56,971 bases of DNA from Acinetobacter sp. ANC 4862 (GTDB lineage: Bacteria; Pseudomonadota; Gammaproteobacteria; Pseudomonadales; Moraxellaceae): the NCBI RefSeq assembly GCF_004336635.1, contig NZ_SJXH01000019.1:1-56971 (forward strand), in the 5' to 3' direction. Every line of letters starts with the position of its first letter. The stretch's first letter is position 1. This document shows positions 18,593 through 28,535 of the stretch, piece by piece. Under the pieces are notes generated by a model. The model made no database searches and had not been told where the DNA came from. It saw only the letters and a program-made list of their open reading frames with translations. A program made the position numbers and the translations under genes.

Positions 18593-19432
18593 CTATAATA
18601 ATGAATCTTCTGCAAAAAATTGTTTTAAAGCAAAACTAACTTCATTTTTATGGGTGGTACATAAACCATGCGGTGCCCCTTTAATTTGCTCTTCTACTCC
18701 ATGCTTTAAAAGCTTTACCGCCTGCTGACTACAAATTTCGGGTGGTACAATTTCATCTGCGGTTCCATAAAGTACCAAAGTCGGCACAGTGAGCTGTTTT
18801 AAATCTTCACGTAAATCTGTTTCGGAAAAAGCCTCAATACAATCGTAATGTGCTTTGATTGAACCTTGCATAGCGATACGCCAAAAATTTTGCACCACAC
18901 CTTCAGATTTTTTATTGAGCAATTTGTCGTAACCATAAAATTTTTTAGCAAAATCCAGATAAAAATCAGCTCTGTTATCCAGTAAATTTGCACGCATTTC
19001 ATCAAATACTTCTGGATCAACTCCGTCTGGATAATCATCTCGCTTAATCATTAACGGAGTCACAGCCGCAATCAATGCAAGTTTAGTGACCTTCTGCTGT
19101 CCATATTTTGCAGTATAACGTGTGACTACCGCCCCACCCGTGGAATGCCCGACCAACGCGAAACTATCCAAATTTAAATGTTCAACCAATTGATATAAAT
19201 CTTCTGCATATTGATCAATGCTATGTCCAGCCCAAGGTTGACTAGACCTTCCATGTCCACGCCGATCAAATGCAATAACTCGATAGCCATGTTGAGCTAA
19301 AAATAACATTTGGTCTTCAAAAGCATCACTCGACAAAGGCCATCCATGTGAAAAGACAACTGTCGGACCATTTCCCCAATCTTTATAATAAATTGAAGTA
19401 CCATCTTTTTTGGTCGTTAACATCTGGCTCAT
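18593..19432 (-). CDS. Alpha/beta hydrolase (non-heme haloperoxidase/esterase type)
   Basis: A 279-residue single-domain alpha/beta hydrolase. The catalytic triad is visible: Ser98 in VGHSTGG, Asp226 in YGTADEIVP and His255 in GAPHGL. HGWP near residue 30 forms the oxyanion hole. The sequence resembles the non-heme chloroperoxidase/arylesterase group, which hydrolyses esters and can make peracids. The true substrate is unknown. No signal peptide, so it is cytoplasmic. Confidence 0.87.
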   Translation of the reverse strand: MSQMLTTKKDGTSIYYKDWGNGPTVVFSHGWPLSSDAFEDQMLFLAQHGYRVIAFDRRGHGRSSQPWAGHSIDQYAEDLYQLVEHLNLDSFALVGHSTGGAVVTRYTAKYGQQKVTKLALIAAVTPLMIKRDDYPDGVDPEVFDEMRANLLDNRADFYLDFAKKFYGYDKLLNKKSEGVVQNFWRIAMQGSIKAHYDCIEAFSETDLREDLKQLTVPTLVLYGTADEIVPPEICSQQAVKLLKHGVEEQIKGAPHGLCTTHKNEVSFALKQFFAEDSLL

Positions 19433-19526
19433 TGTTTTACCCTCTTTTTATTGTATATAGGTGTTTATTAGAACAAGATAAAAATGAAACAGTGTATTAA
19501 ACAAGTTATGCTTATGTAGCGAACAT

Positions 19527-19555
19527 AAAAAAGCAGCCCTAAGGCCGCTTTTTTA
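19527..19555 (-). terminator. Terminator of ompA
   Basis: A stem AAGC-GCC/GGC-GCTT with one mismatch, flanked by A and T runs, 19 bp after the ompA stop codon. Confidence 0.75.
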
Positions 19556-19573
19556 TATTAGATCAATAATTAA

Positions 19574-20617
19574 TTATTGAGCTTGAGTTGGTTCTGCAAC
19601 AACTGTACGGCTACCAGAAATTGTCGCGAATACACGACGGTTCATAGCACGACCTTCTTTAGTGTTGTTGTCAGCAATCGGTTGATCCCAAGCGAAACCT
19701 TGAGTAGACAAACGAGCTGGATCTACATTGTATTCATTTACAAGTGAAGATTTAACAGAGTTAGCACGAGCTAAAGATAAACGTTCGTTCAATGCACGTG
19801 GACCAGTGTTATCTGTGTGACCTTCGATGCGAGCAGTAGCGTTTGGATATTCAACTAACTTCTCAGCAACTTTAGCGATTTCTGGTTTATATTGATCTTT
19901 GATGTTTGATTTGTTTGTATCAAAGAACACACGAAGTTCCATGTTAAGGTCTTCAGTCAACTCTTGTGGAGCTGGTTGAACTGGAGCTACAGGTTCAACT
20001 GGAGCAACTTCAACTACAGGAGCAGCTGGTTTCAAGTGACCACCAAGAACGACATTAAGACCAGCTAAAGCTGTGTAGTTCCAGAAATCTTCATCGATGT
20101 TGTAAGTAGCACGAGCTTCAGTACGAAGAGATAAAGCATCGTTTAGACGCCAGAAAGCACCAAGACCAGCATTACCTAAAGTACCTTCTTCTTCAAAGCC
20201 ACGTGTATCACGACCAGCAGCGCTATCAAGCTCATATTTATAGTGACCAGCACCTAATAATACATAAGGTTTGATTTTGCTATCGTAGTTTTTAGTGATC
20301 AAATCAGAAGTAGCATAGAAGTTACCATTGATTTGAGTTTGCTTATATTCACCCTGGTTGAAATCTGAATCACCTTTAACTTGGTTATATTCAGCTTCAA
20401 AACCTAACCATGGAGTTAATTCAACACCAAGTGCAGCACCAACGAATAAATCGTCTTGAAGCTCTTGCCCACCATTAGTTAGGTTGCCACGGCTGTTGTT
20501 GTGTTGAGTGTCTTGGAAAGTGTAACCAAGCATTAATGGTGTAATAGTTACGCCAGCGTTAGCAGCAGCCAAAGGTGCAGCAACGAGCATTGCTAAGGCA
20601 ATACGACTCATTTTCAT
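19574..20617 (-). CDS. ompA: Outer membrane protein A (Acinetobacter OmpA/Omp38)
   Basis: Major outer-membrane protein of 347 residues: signal peptide (1-21, ending AAANA), eight-stranded barrel beginning [20 protein letters not shown], a Pro/Val linker ([18 protein letters not shown], about 205-222), then the periplasmic OmpA domain that binds peptidoglycan diaminopimelate ([39 protein letters not shown]). In Acinetobacter it acts as a slow porin and adhesin. The ATG at 20617 has GGAGG nine bases upstream. The longer frame to 20641 does not. Confidence 0.97.
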   Translation of the reverse strand: MKMSRIALAMLVAAPLAAANAGVTITPLMLGYTFQDTQHNNSRGNLTNGGQELQDDLFVGAALGVELTPWLGFEAEYNQVKGDSDFNQGEYKQTQINGNFYATSDLITKNYDSKIKPYVLLGAGHYKYELDSAAGRDTRGFEEEGTLGNAGLGAFWRLNDALSLRTEARATYNIDEDFWNYTALAGLNVVLGGHLKPAAPVVEVAPVEPVAPVQPAPQELTEDLNMELRVFFDTNKSNIKDQYKPEIAKVAEKLVEYPNATARIEGHTDNTGPRALNERLSLARANSVKSSLVNEYNVDPARLSTQGFAWDQPIADNNTKEGRAMNRRVFATISGSRTVVAEPTQAQ

Positions 20618-21001
20618 GGAATTATCCTCCAGAGATAACAATTGTTTTCAAGTTCAAGTTCAAGCTCAAGCCTAAATTTGGGCTATTCTGAGATGGGCTT
20701 TCTAATACCCCAGTTTTATTCTAAAGCCATTCACTTTGAATCATACAAACACTTTATTTTTTTTCCAAGTGCTTGATAATTTTAATCAAGTAAATTATTG
20801 ACAAAATTACTTACAATTTCCGTTGTAATTCGGTAATTTTTTACTCAATTTATTCTTATGAATAGCTTATTGTCACTTACTAATTATTTTAACAGCTTTC
20901 TTAAAAGTTGAGTAATAAATCTTACTCGCAAAAAAAACTATTAAAAACAAAACATTAATAACATAAACAATTAGAAAAAAATATATTACAAGGTTAATTT
21001 A
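20618..21001. other. ompA leader and divergent promoter region
   Basis: A 384-bp AT-rich region between ompA (minus) and the pseudopilin gene (plus). Close to ompA it has hexamer repeats (TTCAAG three times, then CTCAAG, at about 20649-20672 on the plus strand) and a hairpin AGCC/GGCT just beyond, so the ompA mRNA probably carries a long structured leader. A possible ompA -35 (TTGTCA on the minus strand) lies near 20805-20810. I see no extra gene. Confidence 0.4.
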
Positions 21002-21523
21002 ATGATTTCCAAACAAAAAACGGGTTTTACACTCATTGAGCTCATTGTTACGCTTGCTATTTTAGCGATTATTACTTCCATAGCCTTACCTTATTTTCAC
21101 GAAACAATGGCTAAACAAGAAATCAAAAAAATTACCCATACACTGGTTTCAAGTATTCAATTGGCAAAATCACATGCTGCTATACACCACACCAATGTTG
21201 TTATTTGTCCTAGTCAAAACAAAGTGAATTGCCAGGCAAGCCACTGGAATTCAGGTTTTATTGTCTTTTTAGATACAAATAAAAACAGACAGGCAGATAC
21301 TGATGAAAAAATTATCTCTACAGAATCAACTGAGCTGCAATATGGAAATTTAAATTGGAGAGGTACTTTAAGTATTCCCAGCTTAACTTTTCAAGCTGAA
21401 AATGGGCTTCCGAACGGATCAAATGGCAGTTTCTATTATTGCTCTATTTACCAACAACCTCATTATAAGATTGTTCTTAGTCGTATGGGACATACCCGTA
21501 TTGAGAATCCACTTAGCTGCTAA
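21002..21523 (+). CDS. Type IV pseudopilin, FimT/GspH family
   Basis: A 173-residue minor pseudopilin. The class III leader MISKQKTG is cut before FTLIELIVTLAILAIIT by prepilin peptidase, followed by the hydrophobic assembly helix. The C-terminal half is the GspH/FimT domain with a Cys pair near residues 158 and 173. FimT-type pseudopilins contribute to pilus priming and, in naturally competent bacteria, DNA uptake. It stands alone here, away from the other pilus genes. AAGG precedes the ATG. Confidence 0.88.
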   Translation: MISKQKTGFTLIELIVTLAILAIITSIALPYFHETMAKQEIKKITHTLVSSIQLAKSHAAIHHTNVVICPSQNKVNCQASHWNSGFIVFLDTNKNRQADTDEKIISTESTELQYGNLNWRGTLSIPSLTFQAENGLPNGSNGSFYYCSIYQQPHYKIVLSRMGHTRIENPLSC

Positions 21524-21637
21524 AAACTTATCAGTCTAAAGGTGGAGAACAAACAGACTTTATTCCTGCCCATTTTTCAATATACTGCTTATGTTTGGAA
21601 AATAATCCACTAAAAAGTAAATCTCGGAGAGAAAAAA

Positions 21638-22813
21638 ATGACAGACATTGTAATTGTAAATGGTGCACGTACAGCTATGGGCGGTTTTCAAGGTAGCTTA
21701 GCGGATGTAACAGCACCTGAACTTGGTGCAGCTTCAATTAAAGAAGCCATTGCTCGTGCAGGATTACAACCAACCGATGTCGAAGAAGTCATTATGGGCT
21801 GTGTACTCCCTGCCGGTTTAAAGCAAGGTCCTGCACGTCAGGCAATGCGTCAAGCCGGTCTGCCTGATTCAACGGGCGCAGTCACCATCAACAAACTTTG
21901 TGGTTCAGGCATGAAAGCCGTGATGCAAGCTGCCGATATGATTAAAGCAGGTTCTGCAAATATTGTGGTTGCTGGTGGTATGGAATCAATGAGCAATGCA
22001 CCTTATATATTAACTAAAGCACGTGCAGGTTACCGCATGGGGCATGATGATGTGAAAGATCACATGTTCCTAGATGGCCTTGAAGATGCTGAAACAGGCC
22101 GCCTCATGGGTTCTTTTGCACAAGATATGGCAAATACACGCGGTTATACTCGCGAGCAAATGGATGACTTTGCCATTCGTTCATTAAAACGCGCACAAAC
22201 TGCCGTCAATGAAGGTTACTTTGCTGATGAAATCGTACCTGTAACGGTGAAAACGCGTAAAGGCAATGTGGTCGTTGATAAAGATGAACAACCATTCAAT
22301 GCAAATATCGAAAAGATTCCAACACTTCGTCCTGCTTTTGCGAAAGACGGTACCATTACAGCTGCCAATGCCAGCTCTATTTCTGATGGTGCATCTGCAC
22401 TTGTACTTACTTCAGCAGATAATGCAGCAACCAAAGGTTTAAAACCTTTGGCGAAAATTGTGGCTTATGCATCAAATTCACAACATCCTTCTGAATTTAC
22501 GATTGCACCTGTTGGCGCAATCCAAAAAGTGTTAAACAAAACCGGTTGGGATGCTCAAGACGTTGACCTTTGGGAAATCAATGAAGCATTTGCCATGGTC
22601 ACCATGTGCCCTATCGATGATTTCAAGCTAGATCCAGAAAAAGTGAATATTAATGGTGGTGCTTGTGCACTTGGCCATCCTGTTGGTTCAACAGGCTCAC
22701 GTATTATCCTGACATTGATCCATGCGCTTAAGCGTACGGGTGGTAAAAAAGGGATTGCTGTACTGTGTATCGGTGGTGGTGAAGCAACTGCTGTGGCGAT
22801 TGAATTGCTTTAA
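21638..22813 (+). CDS. Acetyl-CoA acetyltransferase (thiolase)
   Basis: A 391-residue thiolase that joins or cleaves acyl-CoA at the beta-keto position. Catalytic residues are in place: Cys88 in NKLCGSGM, NEAFAM, His in CALGHPVGSTG and Cys in VLCIGGGEA. The length and motifs fit the biosynthetic acetoacetyl-CoA type (PhaA/AtoB-like). It is a single gene with its own ribosome-binding site (CGGAGAG) and a downstream terminator. It is distinct from the FadA-like thiolase at 32459. Confidence 0.92.
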   Translation: MTDIVIVNGARTAMGGFQGSLADVTAPELGAASIKEAIARAGLQPTDVEEVIMGCVLPAGLKQGPARQAMRQAGLPDSTGAVTINKLCGSGMKAVMQAADMIKAGSANIVVAGGMESMSNAPYILTKARAGYRMGHDDVKDHMFLDGLEDAETGRLMGSFAQDMANTRGYTREQMDDFAIRSLKRAQTAVNEGYFADEIVPVTVKTRKGNVVVDKDEQPFNANIEKIPTLRPAFAKDGTITAANASSISDGASALVLTSADNAATKGLKPLAKIVAYASNSQHPSEFTIAPVGAIQKVLNKTGWDAQDVDLWEINEAFAMVTMCPIDDFKLDPEKVNINGGACALGHPVGSTGSRIILTLIHALKRTGGKKGIAVLCIGGGEATAVAIELL

Positions 22814-22878
22814 TAAAGTCTCTCTTTAATAAAGATGAGGAATACTCTCTCTAACTCCCTCCCTATGGGAGAGAGGAC

Positions 22879-22908
22879 AAAAAATCCCTCCACATAGAGG
22901 GATTTTTT
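22879..22908 (+). terminator. Terminator after the thiolase gene
   Basis: AAATCCCTC/GAGGGATTT hairpin with a T tract. Confidence 0.83.
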
Positions 22909-22996
22909 ATGCTTACATTTTTATAAGCTTTCTGCATGTAAAAATAAAATAAAGCTGGTTAGATTAAATGGAGTAGAACGAAAAAGGAGTTCTCTC

Positions 22997-23445
22997 ATGC
23001 AACTTAATCACTACCTCAATTTCCAAGATGAAACTGAAGCTGCCTTTAACTTTTATAAATCAGTTTTTGGTGGCGAATTTTCGAATCTGACCCGTTATGG
23101 TGAAATGCATCTGAAGAAGGCATCACGCTATCTGAAGCAGATAAAAACCTTATTCTTCATATTTCGCTAACAATCAACGAATATACAGAACTGATGGCAT
23201 CCGATATCAATGATCAATTCTGTGCGCAAACCAATACGGTTTTCACCAAAGGTAATAATCACTATATTTCAATTAATCTCAACGCCAATGAAAAAGCGGA
23301 AGCACAACGTTTATTTGAGGCTTTATCTGTGAATGGACAAATTGAAATGCCCTTAGAAAAAACCTTTTGGGGCGCACTGTATGGGGCTTTTACCGATCAG
23401 TTTGGAATTAAATGGATGATCAATTGTCAATTAGAAGCAATGTAA
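22997..23445 (+). pseudogene. VOC/PhnB-like (glyoxalase-superfamily) protein, frameshifted
   Basis: The ATG at 22997, preceded by AAGGAG, opens a frame with the PhnB-like start MQLNHYLNFQDETEAAFNFY and FGGEF. It runs out of family homology near 23108 and stops at 23168. The remainder, SEADKNLILHIS through MPLEKTFWGALYGAFTDQFG and WMINC, is intact in the next frame and ends at 23445. A single extra C within ATGCATCTG near 23110 would restore MPSEEGITLSEADKN and a protein of about 149 residues. Family members are small dimeric metal-site proteins of mostly unknown role. Either a recent loss or a sequencing error. Confidence 0.78.
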
Positions 23446-23461
23446 TATTTTCTTTAAACAC

Positions 23462-23490
23462 AAAAAAGCCGGAATCAATCCGGCTTTTTT
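23462..23490. terminator. Bidirectional terminator
   Basis: AAAAGCCGG/CCGGCTTTT hairpin between convergent genes. Confidence 0.87.
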
Positions 23491-23508
23491 ACAGCAACTT
23501 AATTGAGA

Positions 23509-23994
23509 TTAAGCACCTGTTTGATAACTTGCCTGAGCAACCGCAGTAGAGGCTTGGTACGGATGTTTAAAATCATTTAAACCCGCAGCAGCTTCCTGAA
23601 TATCCTTACCTTCTTTTATTACGAAAGTATCGAAGCCTGAACGTTTTAAATAGTTCAACACATCTTTAAAGATATCGCCGGTCGCACGAAGCTCGCCTTG
23701 ATAACCTTGACGGCGTAACAATGCTGCAAATGAATAACCGCGACCATCGTTAAAGCCTGCAAACTCAATAAAAATTGCATCAAGCTGATCTAGTGGGAAT
23801 TCATTGACCTCAGGAGAAGCATCAACAGTAATATACAAAGCTTTTTTACCTTGTACATTTTCCAATTGATCAAGCTGCTCTACAGTCAGAACAACATCAC
23901 CTTGCGGTAAAATACCATCTTCACCAATCAATTGATAAGTGTTGTCTGCAATTGTGCCATCTTTAGAGAGCACTGGTAGTGCGGTATTAAGCAT
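23509..23994 (-). CDS. DUF934 protein, sulfite-reductase partner
   Basis: A 161-residue DUF934 protein (core LDAIFIEFAGFNDGRGYSFA and LRRQGYQGELRATGDIFKD). Genes of this family sit next to cysI in many proteobacteria and are thought to help sulfite reduction, perhaps in electron delivery or assembly, but the role is unproven. The ATG at 23994 (ATGCTTAA) overlaps the cysI stop by 8 bp, a sign of coupling. An extended frame to 24072 would overlap cysI much more and is not favoured. Confidence 0.85.
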   Translation of the reverse strand: MLNTALPVLSKDGTIADNTYQLIGEDGILPQGDVVLTVEQLDQLENVQGKKALYITVDASPEVNEFPLDQLDAIFIEFAGFNDGRGYSFAALLRRQGYQGELRATGDIFKDVLNYLKRSGFDTFVIKEGKDIQEAAAGLNDFKHPYQASTAVAQASYQTGA

Positions 23995-25630
23995 ATGCAC
24001 GCTCCTTGAATGGTTGAATGCCAACACGACGGTAGGTTTCGATAAACTCTTCACCTTCAGTACGCAAATCAAGATATGTATTTAAAATTTCTTCAACAAC
24101 GTCGGGTACACGATCTGCCGCAAATGATGGTCCCAAAATATCACCAATTGAAGCATCATGATCGGCATTACCACCTAAAGTAATTTGGTAGAATTCAGCG
24201 CCTTTTTTATCGACACCTAAAATACCAATGTTACCGACATGGTGATGACCACAAGCATTCATACAACCTGAAATATTCAAGTCGATGTGACCCAAGTTGT
24301 ACACGGTATCCAGATCATCAAAACGGCGAGAGATCGCTTCAGAAATTGGAATCGATTTCGCATTCGCCAGCGAACAGAAATCACCGCCCGGGCAGCAAAT
24401 AATGTCGGTCAAGAAACCAATGTGCGCACGTGCCAAGTTGTTTTGTTCAAGAATTTGCCACAATTCAAACAAGTATTTTTGCGGAACATCAACCAGTGAA
24501 ATATTTTGTTCATGCGTGGTACGAAGCTCACCAAAAGTGTACTTGTCTGCAAGATCTGCAATCAAATTCATTTCTTCAACGGTCATATCACCTGGTGCAA
24601 TACCGGCACGTTTAAGCGAAATCGTCACAATACGATAGCCTTTCACTTTATGTGCATTGGTGTTGATGTTGAACCATTGTTTGAATTTAGGATGTGCAGC
24701 AAACTGTTCAGTGAAATCTTGATCTGCATAAGCTTGATAATCAAATGGCGTGAATTCTTCATCCAGTTTTTTCAAGATTTCAGGCTGAATTTTTAAAGTC
24801 TGAATGGTATGGGCAAATTCAGCTTCAACTTTTTCAGCAAATACTGCTGGCGTTAAAGCTTTTACCAAAATTTTAATCCGTGCCTTGTATTTGTTGTCAC
24901 GGCGACCGTGCAAGTTATAGACACGAAGGACTGCTTCAAGATAAGCAATTAAATCTTCACGTGGCAAGAACTCACGAATAAAGCTGCCAATCACTGGGGT
25001 ACGCCCCAGACCACCACCGACTTTAATTTTATAGCCGATCTCGCCTGCTTCATTTTTCACGATATACACACCGATATCATGAAATGAAACCGCTGCACGG
25101 TCTGTTTCCGCCAATGCAGACACCGCAATTTTAAATTTACGCGGCAAGAAAGCAAATTCTGGGTGGAACGTTGACCATTGACGAATCAATTCACAGGTTG
25201 GACGCGGGTCAGCAATTTCACCTGCAACCACACCTGCATATTGGTCAGTTGTGGTATTACGAATGCAGTTACCCGATGTTTGAATGGCATGCATTTGAAC
25301 TGTTGCCAGTTCTGCCAACATGTCAGGCACATTTTCTAGTGCAGGCCAGTTAAACTGAATGTTTTGACGTGTTGATACATGTGCATAACCACGGTCATAT
25401 TCTTTTGCCAAATCCGAAATTTTACGAAGTTGGTTAGAATTCATCAGACCATAAGGGACTGCAATACGTAACATTGGCGCATAGCGTTGAACGTATAAAC
25501 CATTTTGCAGACGTAGCGGACGGTATTCATCTTCCGTCAATTTACCCGCTAAATAACGTTCCGTTTGGTCACGGAACTGTGCAACACGTTCATTGATCAG
25601 TTGCTGATCGAAATCAGTATATAAATACAT
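23987..25630 (-). CDS. cysI: Sulfite reductase hemoprotein subunit (CysI-type nitrite/sulfite reductase)
   Basis: A 547-residue siroheme/4Fe-4S enzyme that reduces sulfite to sulfide for cysteine synthesis. The two ferredoxin-like halves each have the NIRV substrate region (STRQNIQFNW near residue 85; TTHEQNISLVDV near 380). The cluster cysteines lie in CCPGGDFC near residue 410 and SGCMNACGHHHVG near 455. There is no CysJ flavoprotein next to it, so the electron donor may be ferredoxin or another reductase. The DUF934 gene follows with an 8-bp overlap. Confidence 0.92.
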   Translation of the reverse strand: MYLYTDFDQQLINERVAQFRDQTERYLAGKLTEDEYRPLRLQNGLYVQRYAPMLRIAVPYGLMNSNQLRKISDLAKEYDRGYAHVSTRQNIQFNWPALENVPDMLAELATVQMHAIQTSGNCIRNTTTDQYAGVVAGEIADPRPTCELIRQWSTFHPEFAFLPRKFKIAVSALAETDRAAVSFHDIGVYIVKNEAGEIGYKIKVGGGLGRTPVIGSFIREFLPREDLIAYLEAVLRVYNLHGRRDNKYKARIKILVKALTPAVFAEKVEAEFAHTIQTLKIQPEILKKLDEEFTPFDYQAYADQDFTEQFAAHPKFKQWFNINTNAHKVKGYRIVTISLKRAGIAPGDMTVEEMNLIADLADKYTFGELRTTHEQNISLVDVPQKYLFELWQILEQNNLARAHIGFLTDIICCPGGDFCSLANAKSIPISEAISRRFDDLDTVYNLGHIDLNISGCMNACGHHHVGNIGILGVDKKGAEFYQITLGGNADHDASIGDILGPSFAADRVPDVVEEILNTYLDLRTEGEEFIETYRRVGIQPFKERAYA

Positions 25631-25961
25631 GGCGTACAGCTAGTAGGTTCATTATAACGGCTGACAGCATAACGAGATTTAAACTATCAACAAAATGCGT
25701 TTTTTACATATTTCATAGCGGTTTTATTGATAAGCATGTCGGGATTTCACGGATATAGCCAGTTACAGCAGAATCATGCTGCTTTTAATCAGATTTGATG
25801 TTGTTTTCACTTGTTTATCATTATTTTTCATATAAAGAATAAATGTGAAAATCTAAGTGAGTAAACTCCTCTACTTTTTATATTTAAAAATGAAATTTTT
25901 AAAAATGATTAAATTTACCCAATAAAAAGCCTGACGAATCAGGCTTTTTTAATTTTAATGA
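25631..25961. other. Intergenic region, 331 bp
   Basis: Upstream region of cysI (minus strand) and end of gcd. The part next to gcd holds the gcd terminator. The rest is AT-rich and should contain the cysI promoter, and GTTTTCAC...GTGAAAA is a widely spaced inverted pair at about 25803-25852. No gene seen. Confidence 0.45.
25923..25951 (-). terminator. Terminator of gcd
   Basis: AAAAAGCCTGA/TCAGGCTTTTT hairpin, 11 bp after the gcd stop codon. Confidence 0.85.
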
Positions 25962-28370
25962 TTATTTCTTTCGATCAGGTAAAGCATACGCTACTAAATA
26001 GTCACCCATTTTAGTACCGAATGAACCATGACCACCGGCCATAATCACCACATATTGTTTACCGTTGATTTCATAAGTCATCGGTGTTGCTTGACCACCC
26101 GCAGGTAGACGACCTTCCCACAATTGATTACCATTAGTCACATTGAAGGCACGGATATAGTTATCCTGAGTACCAGCAACGAACATGACGTTACCCGCTG
26201 TAGAAATTGAACCACCTAGACCAGGAACACCAATTTTAACTGCCGGTAACTGGAACAATTTAGGTAAGCTGTCACGAATTGTCCCGATACGTTTTTTCCA
26301 AACCACTTCATGGGTATTTAGATCAACACCGGCAACAAAGCCCCAACCAGGCTGTTTACAAGGTAAACCCAATGGTGACAAGAAGGCTTTAATTTCCACA
26401 CCATAAGGCACGCCGTACATCGGTTGAACACCCGCTTCTGTACCTGCACCTTTAGCCGTTTGTTTACGGTTTGGATCTTCAGGGATCAGTCTAGACACAA
26501 ATGGCAAGCCGATTGGGTTCATCAACGCAACCTGACGGTCTTGATTGACAGACATACCGCCCCATTCAAATACACCCAGGTTACCCGGGAACACCAAAGT
26601 ACCATTTTCAGAAGGTGGTGTATAAATGCCATCATAGTTCAATGATTTGAAGTAAACACGGCACATTAACTGGTCAAACATGGTTGCACCCCACATTTGT
26701 TTATCCGTCAGTTTTTCTTTTGGTGCAAGGTCAAAATCAGAGAACGGTTGAGTTTTAGAGTAGAACTCGCCCTTGGTTTGTGGACCACGTTTGACTGTTT
26801 GAGGTACTGGTTTTTCCGTGATTGGAACAATCGCTTCACCGGTACGACGATCTAGTACAAACGCATTACCTGTTTTAGTCAACACATAGATTGCAGGCAC
26901 AATATTGCCCGATTTATCCTTAATGTCAGCTAAAGAAGGCTGTGACGGTACATCCATATCCCACAAATCGTGATGGGTGGTTTGGAAATTCCAGACCAAT
27001 TTACCTGTGGATGCATTCAAGGCAAGCATAGAGTTTGCATAACGTTCATCAAGTTCAGTACGGTGACCACCGAAGATATCCGGAGTACCTACACCGGTTG
27101 GCACATATACGATGTCTAATTTTTCATCGTATGCCAGTGGTGCCCAAGCATTTGGCGAGTTGTGAACAAATTTTTGACCTGGAGCAGGCATCAGATTTGG
27201 ATCTTCTGCACCGGTGTCAAATACCCAAAGTAGTTCACCTGTATTTACATCATAGCCACGGATCACACCTGAAGGTTCTTCAGTAGAGTAGTTATCTGTT
27301 GTAGATCCGCCAATGATGATGGTCGTACCAGTAATGACTGGAGGTGAAGTTGGGATGTAACCGCCTGGATACGGAAATGGCATGTCTTTTTGCAGATCAA
27401 CTTCACCATTTTTACCGAAGTCAGTACAACGTTGACCATTGTCCGCATTGATTGCCACCAGGCGACCGTCATTCACCGGCAAGATTACTTTACGGGGGCA
27501 AAGTTCAGAACTAGAACGTTTGCTTTCTAAGCTTTTTGCAAACTGTACAGCATTGCCAGCATCATAATAAGAAACACCACGACAGGTTAAATGCTGAAAC
27601 GTATTGTCTGCTTTTAACTTAGGATCAAAGCTCCACTTTTCCTTACCCGTCGCCGGATCAAGCGCGATAAGTCGTTGATGTGTGGTACACATAAACATGT
27701 TATTGCCGACTTTGATTGGCGTTACTTGATTGGTGGTTTCGCCTGAGTCATTCTCAGTTTTCATTTCGCCAGTACGGAACGTCCAGGCGACTTGTAAATC
27801 TTTAACGTTGTCGCTGTTAATCTGGTTTAAAGGAGAATAACGTACACCAGCTTGAGTACGGCCATAAGCAGGCCAATCTTCAGCTGCTACACCAGGAATG
27901 GCTTGCGCCTGTTTAGGCTGTGCAGTTTTAATTTCACCATTAATTTCTTGCGGGTCGTTAAAAATTGCATAGATCATGACCACAATGGCAATGATCAAAG
28001 TACCAGACAATGCAATTTTAGCTGTTTTCGCCTCACTGATTCCGCGAGAAACCGCAGGAATCAACAACCATAAACCCAGTAAACCCAAGATATCGAAACG
28101 TGGTGCGAGTGCCCAAAAATCAGTGCCTGCTTCCCAAACACCCCAGATGATAGTACCCAGCATTAATGCTGCATACACCCAAAATGCTTTAGAATCCGAT
28201 TTCTTCAGAAGAACTGCTGTTACCAACAACAATAAACCGGCAACGATGTAATAAATTGAACCGCCTAGTACCGCTAGCCAGATACCGCCTATCAGCAGGA
28301 TCAACGCAAATATCGCCAAAATAATGACGCTAAATGTACGTATTCCTGTTCCTGTAGATGGATTATTCAT
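25962..28370 (-). CDS. gcd: Membrane-bound PQQ-dependent glucose dehydrogenase
   Basis: Oxidises glucose (and other aldoses) to the lactone in the periplasm, passing electrons to ubiquinone. The 802-residue protein has five N-terminal membrane segments (about residues 10-140) and then an eight-bladed PQQ propeller (WPAYGRTQAGVRYSPL, VTPIKVGNNMFMCTTHQRLI, GVGTPDIFGGHRTELDERY, TTHHDLWDMDVPSQP, ending GGHGSFGTKMGDYLVAYALP). The size matches the A. calcoaceticus enzyme. The ATG at 28370 has AAGGTGG upstream. A GTG at 28379 is in the same frame. No pqq biosynthesis genes are in the window, so PQQ may come from elsewhere in the genome or from outside. Confidence 0.94.
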   Translation of the reverse strand: MNNPSTGTGIRTFSVIILAIFALILLIGGIWLAVLGGSIYYIVAGLLLLVTAVLLKKSDSKAFWVYAALMLGTIIWGVWEAGTDFWALAPRFDILGLLGLWLLIPAVSRGISEAKTAKIALSGTLIIAIVVMIYAIFNDPQEINGEIKTAQPKQAQAIPGVAAEDWPAYGRTQAGVRYSPLNQINSDNVKDLQVAWTFRTGEMKTENDSGETTNQVTPIKVGNNMFMCTTHQRLIALDPATGKEKWSFDPKLKADNTFQHLTCRGVSYYDAGNAVQFAKSLESKRSSSELCPRKVILPVNDGRLVAINADNGQRCTDFGKNGEVDLQKDMPFPYPGGYIPTSPPVITGTTIIIGGSTTDNYSTEEPSGVIRGYDVNTGELLWVFDTGAEDPNLMPAPGQKFVHNSPNAWAPLAYDEKLDIVYVPTGVGTPDIFGGHRTELDERYANSMLALNASTGKLVWNFQTTHHDLWDMDVPSQPSLADIKDKSGNIVPAIYVLTKTGNAFVLDRRTGEAIVPITEKPVPQTVKRGPQTKGEFYSKTQPFSDFDLAPKEKLTDKQMWGATMFDQLMCRVYFKSLNYDGIYTPPSENGTLVFPGNLGVFEWGGMSVNQDRQVALMNPIGLPFVSRLIPEDPNRKQTAKGAGTEAGVQPMYGVPYGVEIKAFLSPLGLPCKQPGWGFVAGVDLNTHEVVWKKRIGTIRDSLPKLFQLPAVKIGVPGLGGSISTAGNVMFVAGTQDNYIRAFNVTNGNQLWEGRLPAGGQATPMTYEINGKQYVVIMAGGHGSFGTKMGDYLVAYALPDRKK

Positions 28371-28473
28371 ATCAACCACCTTAATCTTTGATTTTCAGTA
28401 GGGTTAATCAAAAGGATTCTTCATCCCCCTTTTGATTAACAGTATGTACATCAGCTACAAAAACGAGTCCCTC

Positions 28474-28510
28474 TAAAAAAATGAGAGGTAATCACTGCTG
28501 ACTACCTCTC
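28474..28510 (-). terminator. Terminator between oprB copy 2 and gcd
   Basis: On the minus strand GAGAGGTA/TACCTCTC is followed by ATTTTTTT. It separates the porin transcript from gcd, unless read through. Confidence 0.85.
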
Positions 28511-28535
28511 TACGTTTTCAGTCTCTAAATAAACC

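Noticed and set aside
24287..24796. Overlapping plus-strand frames inside cysI
   Set aside because: They are antisense to the siroheme-binding region and show no independent features.
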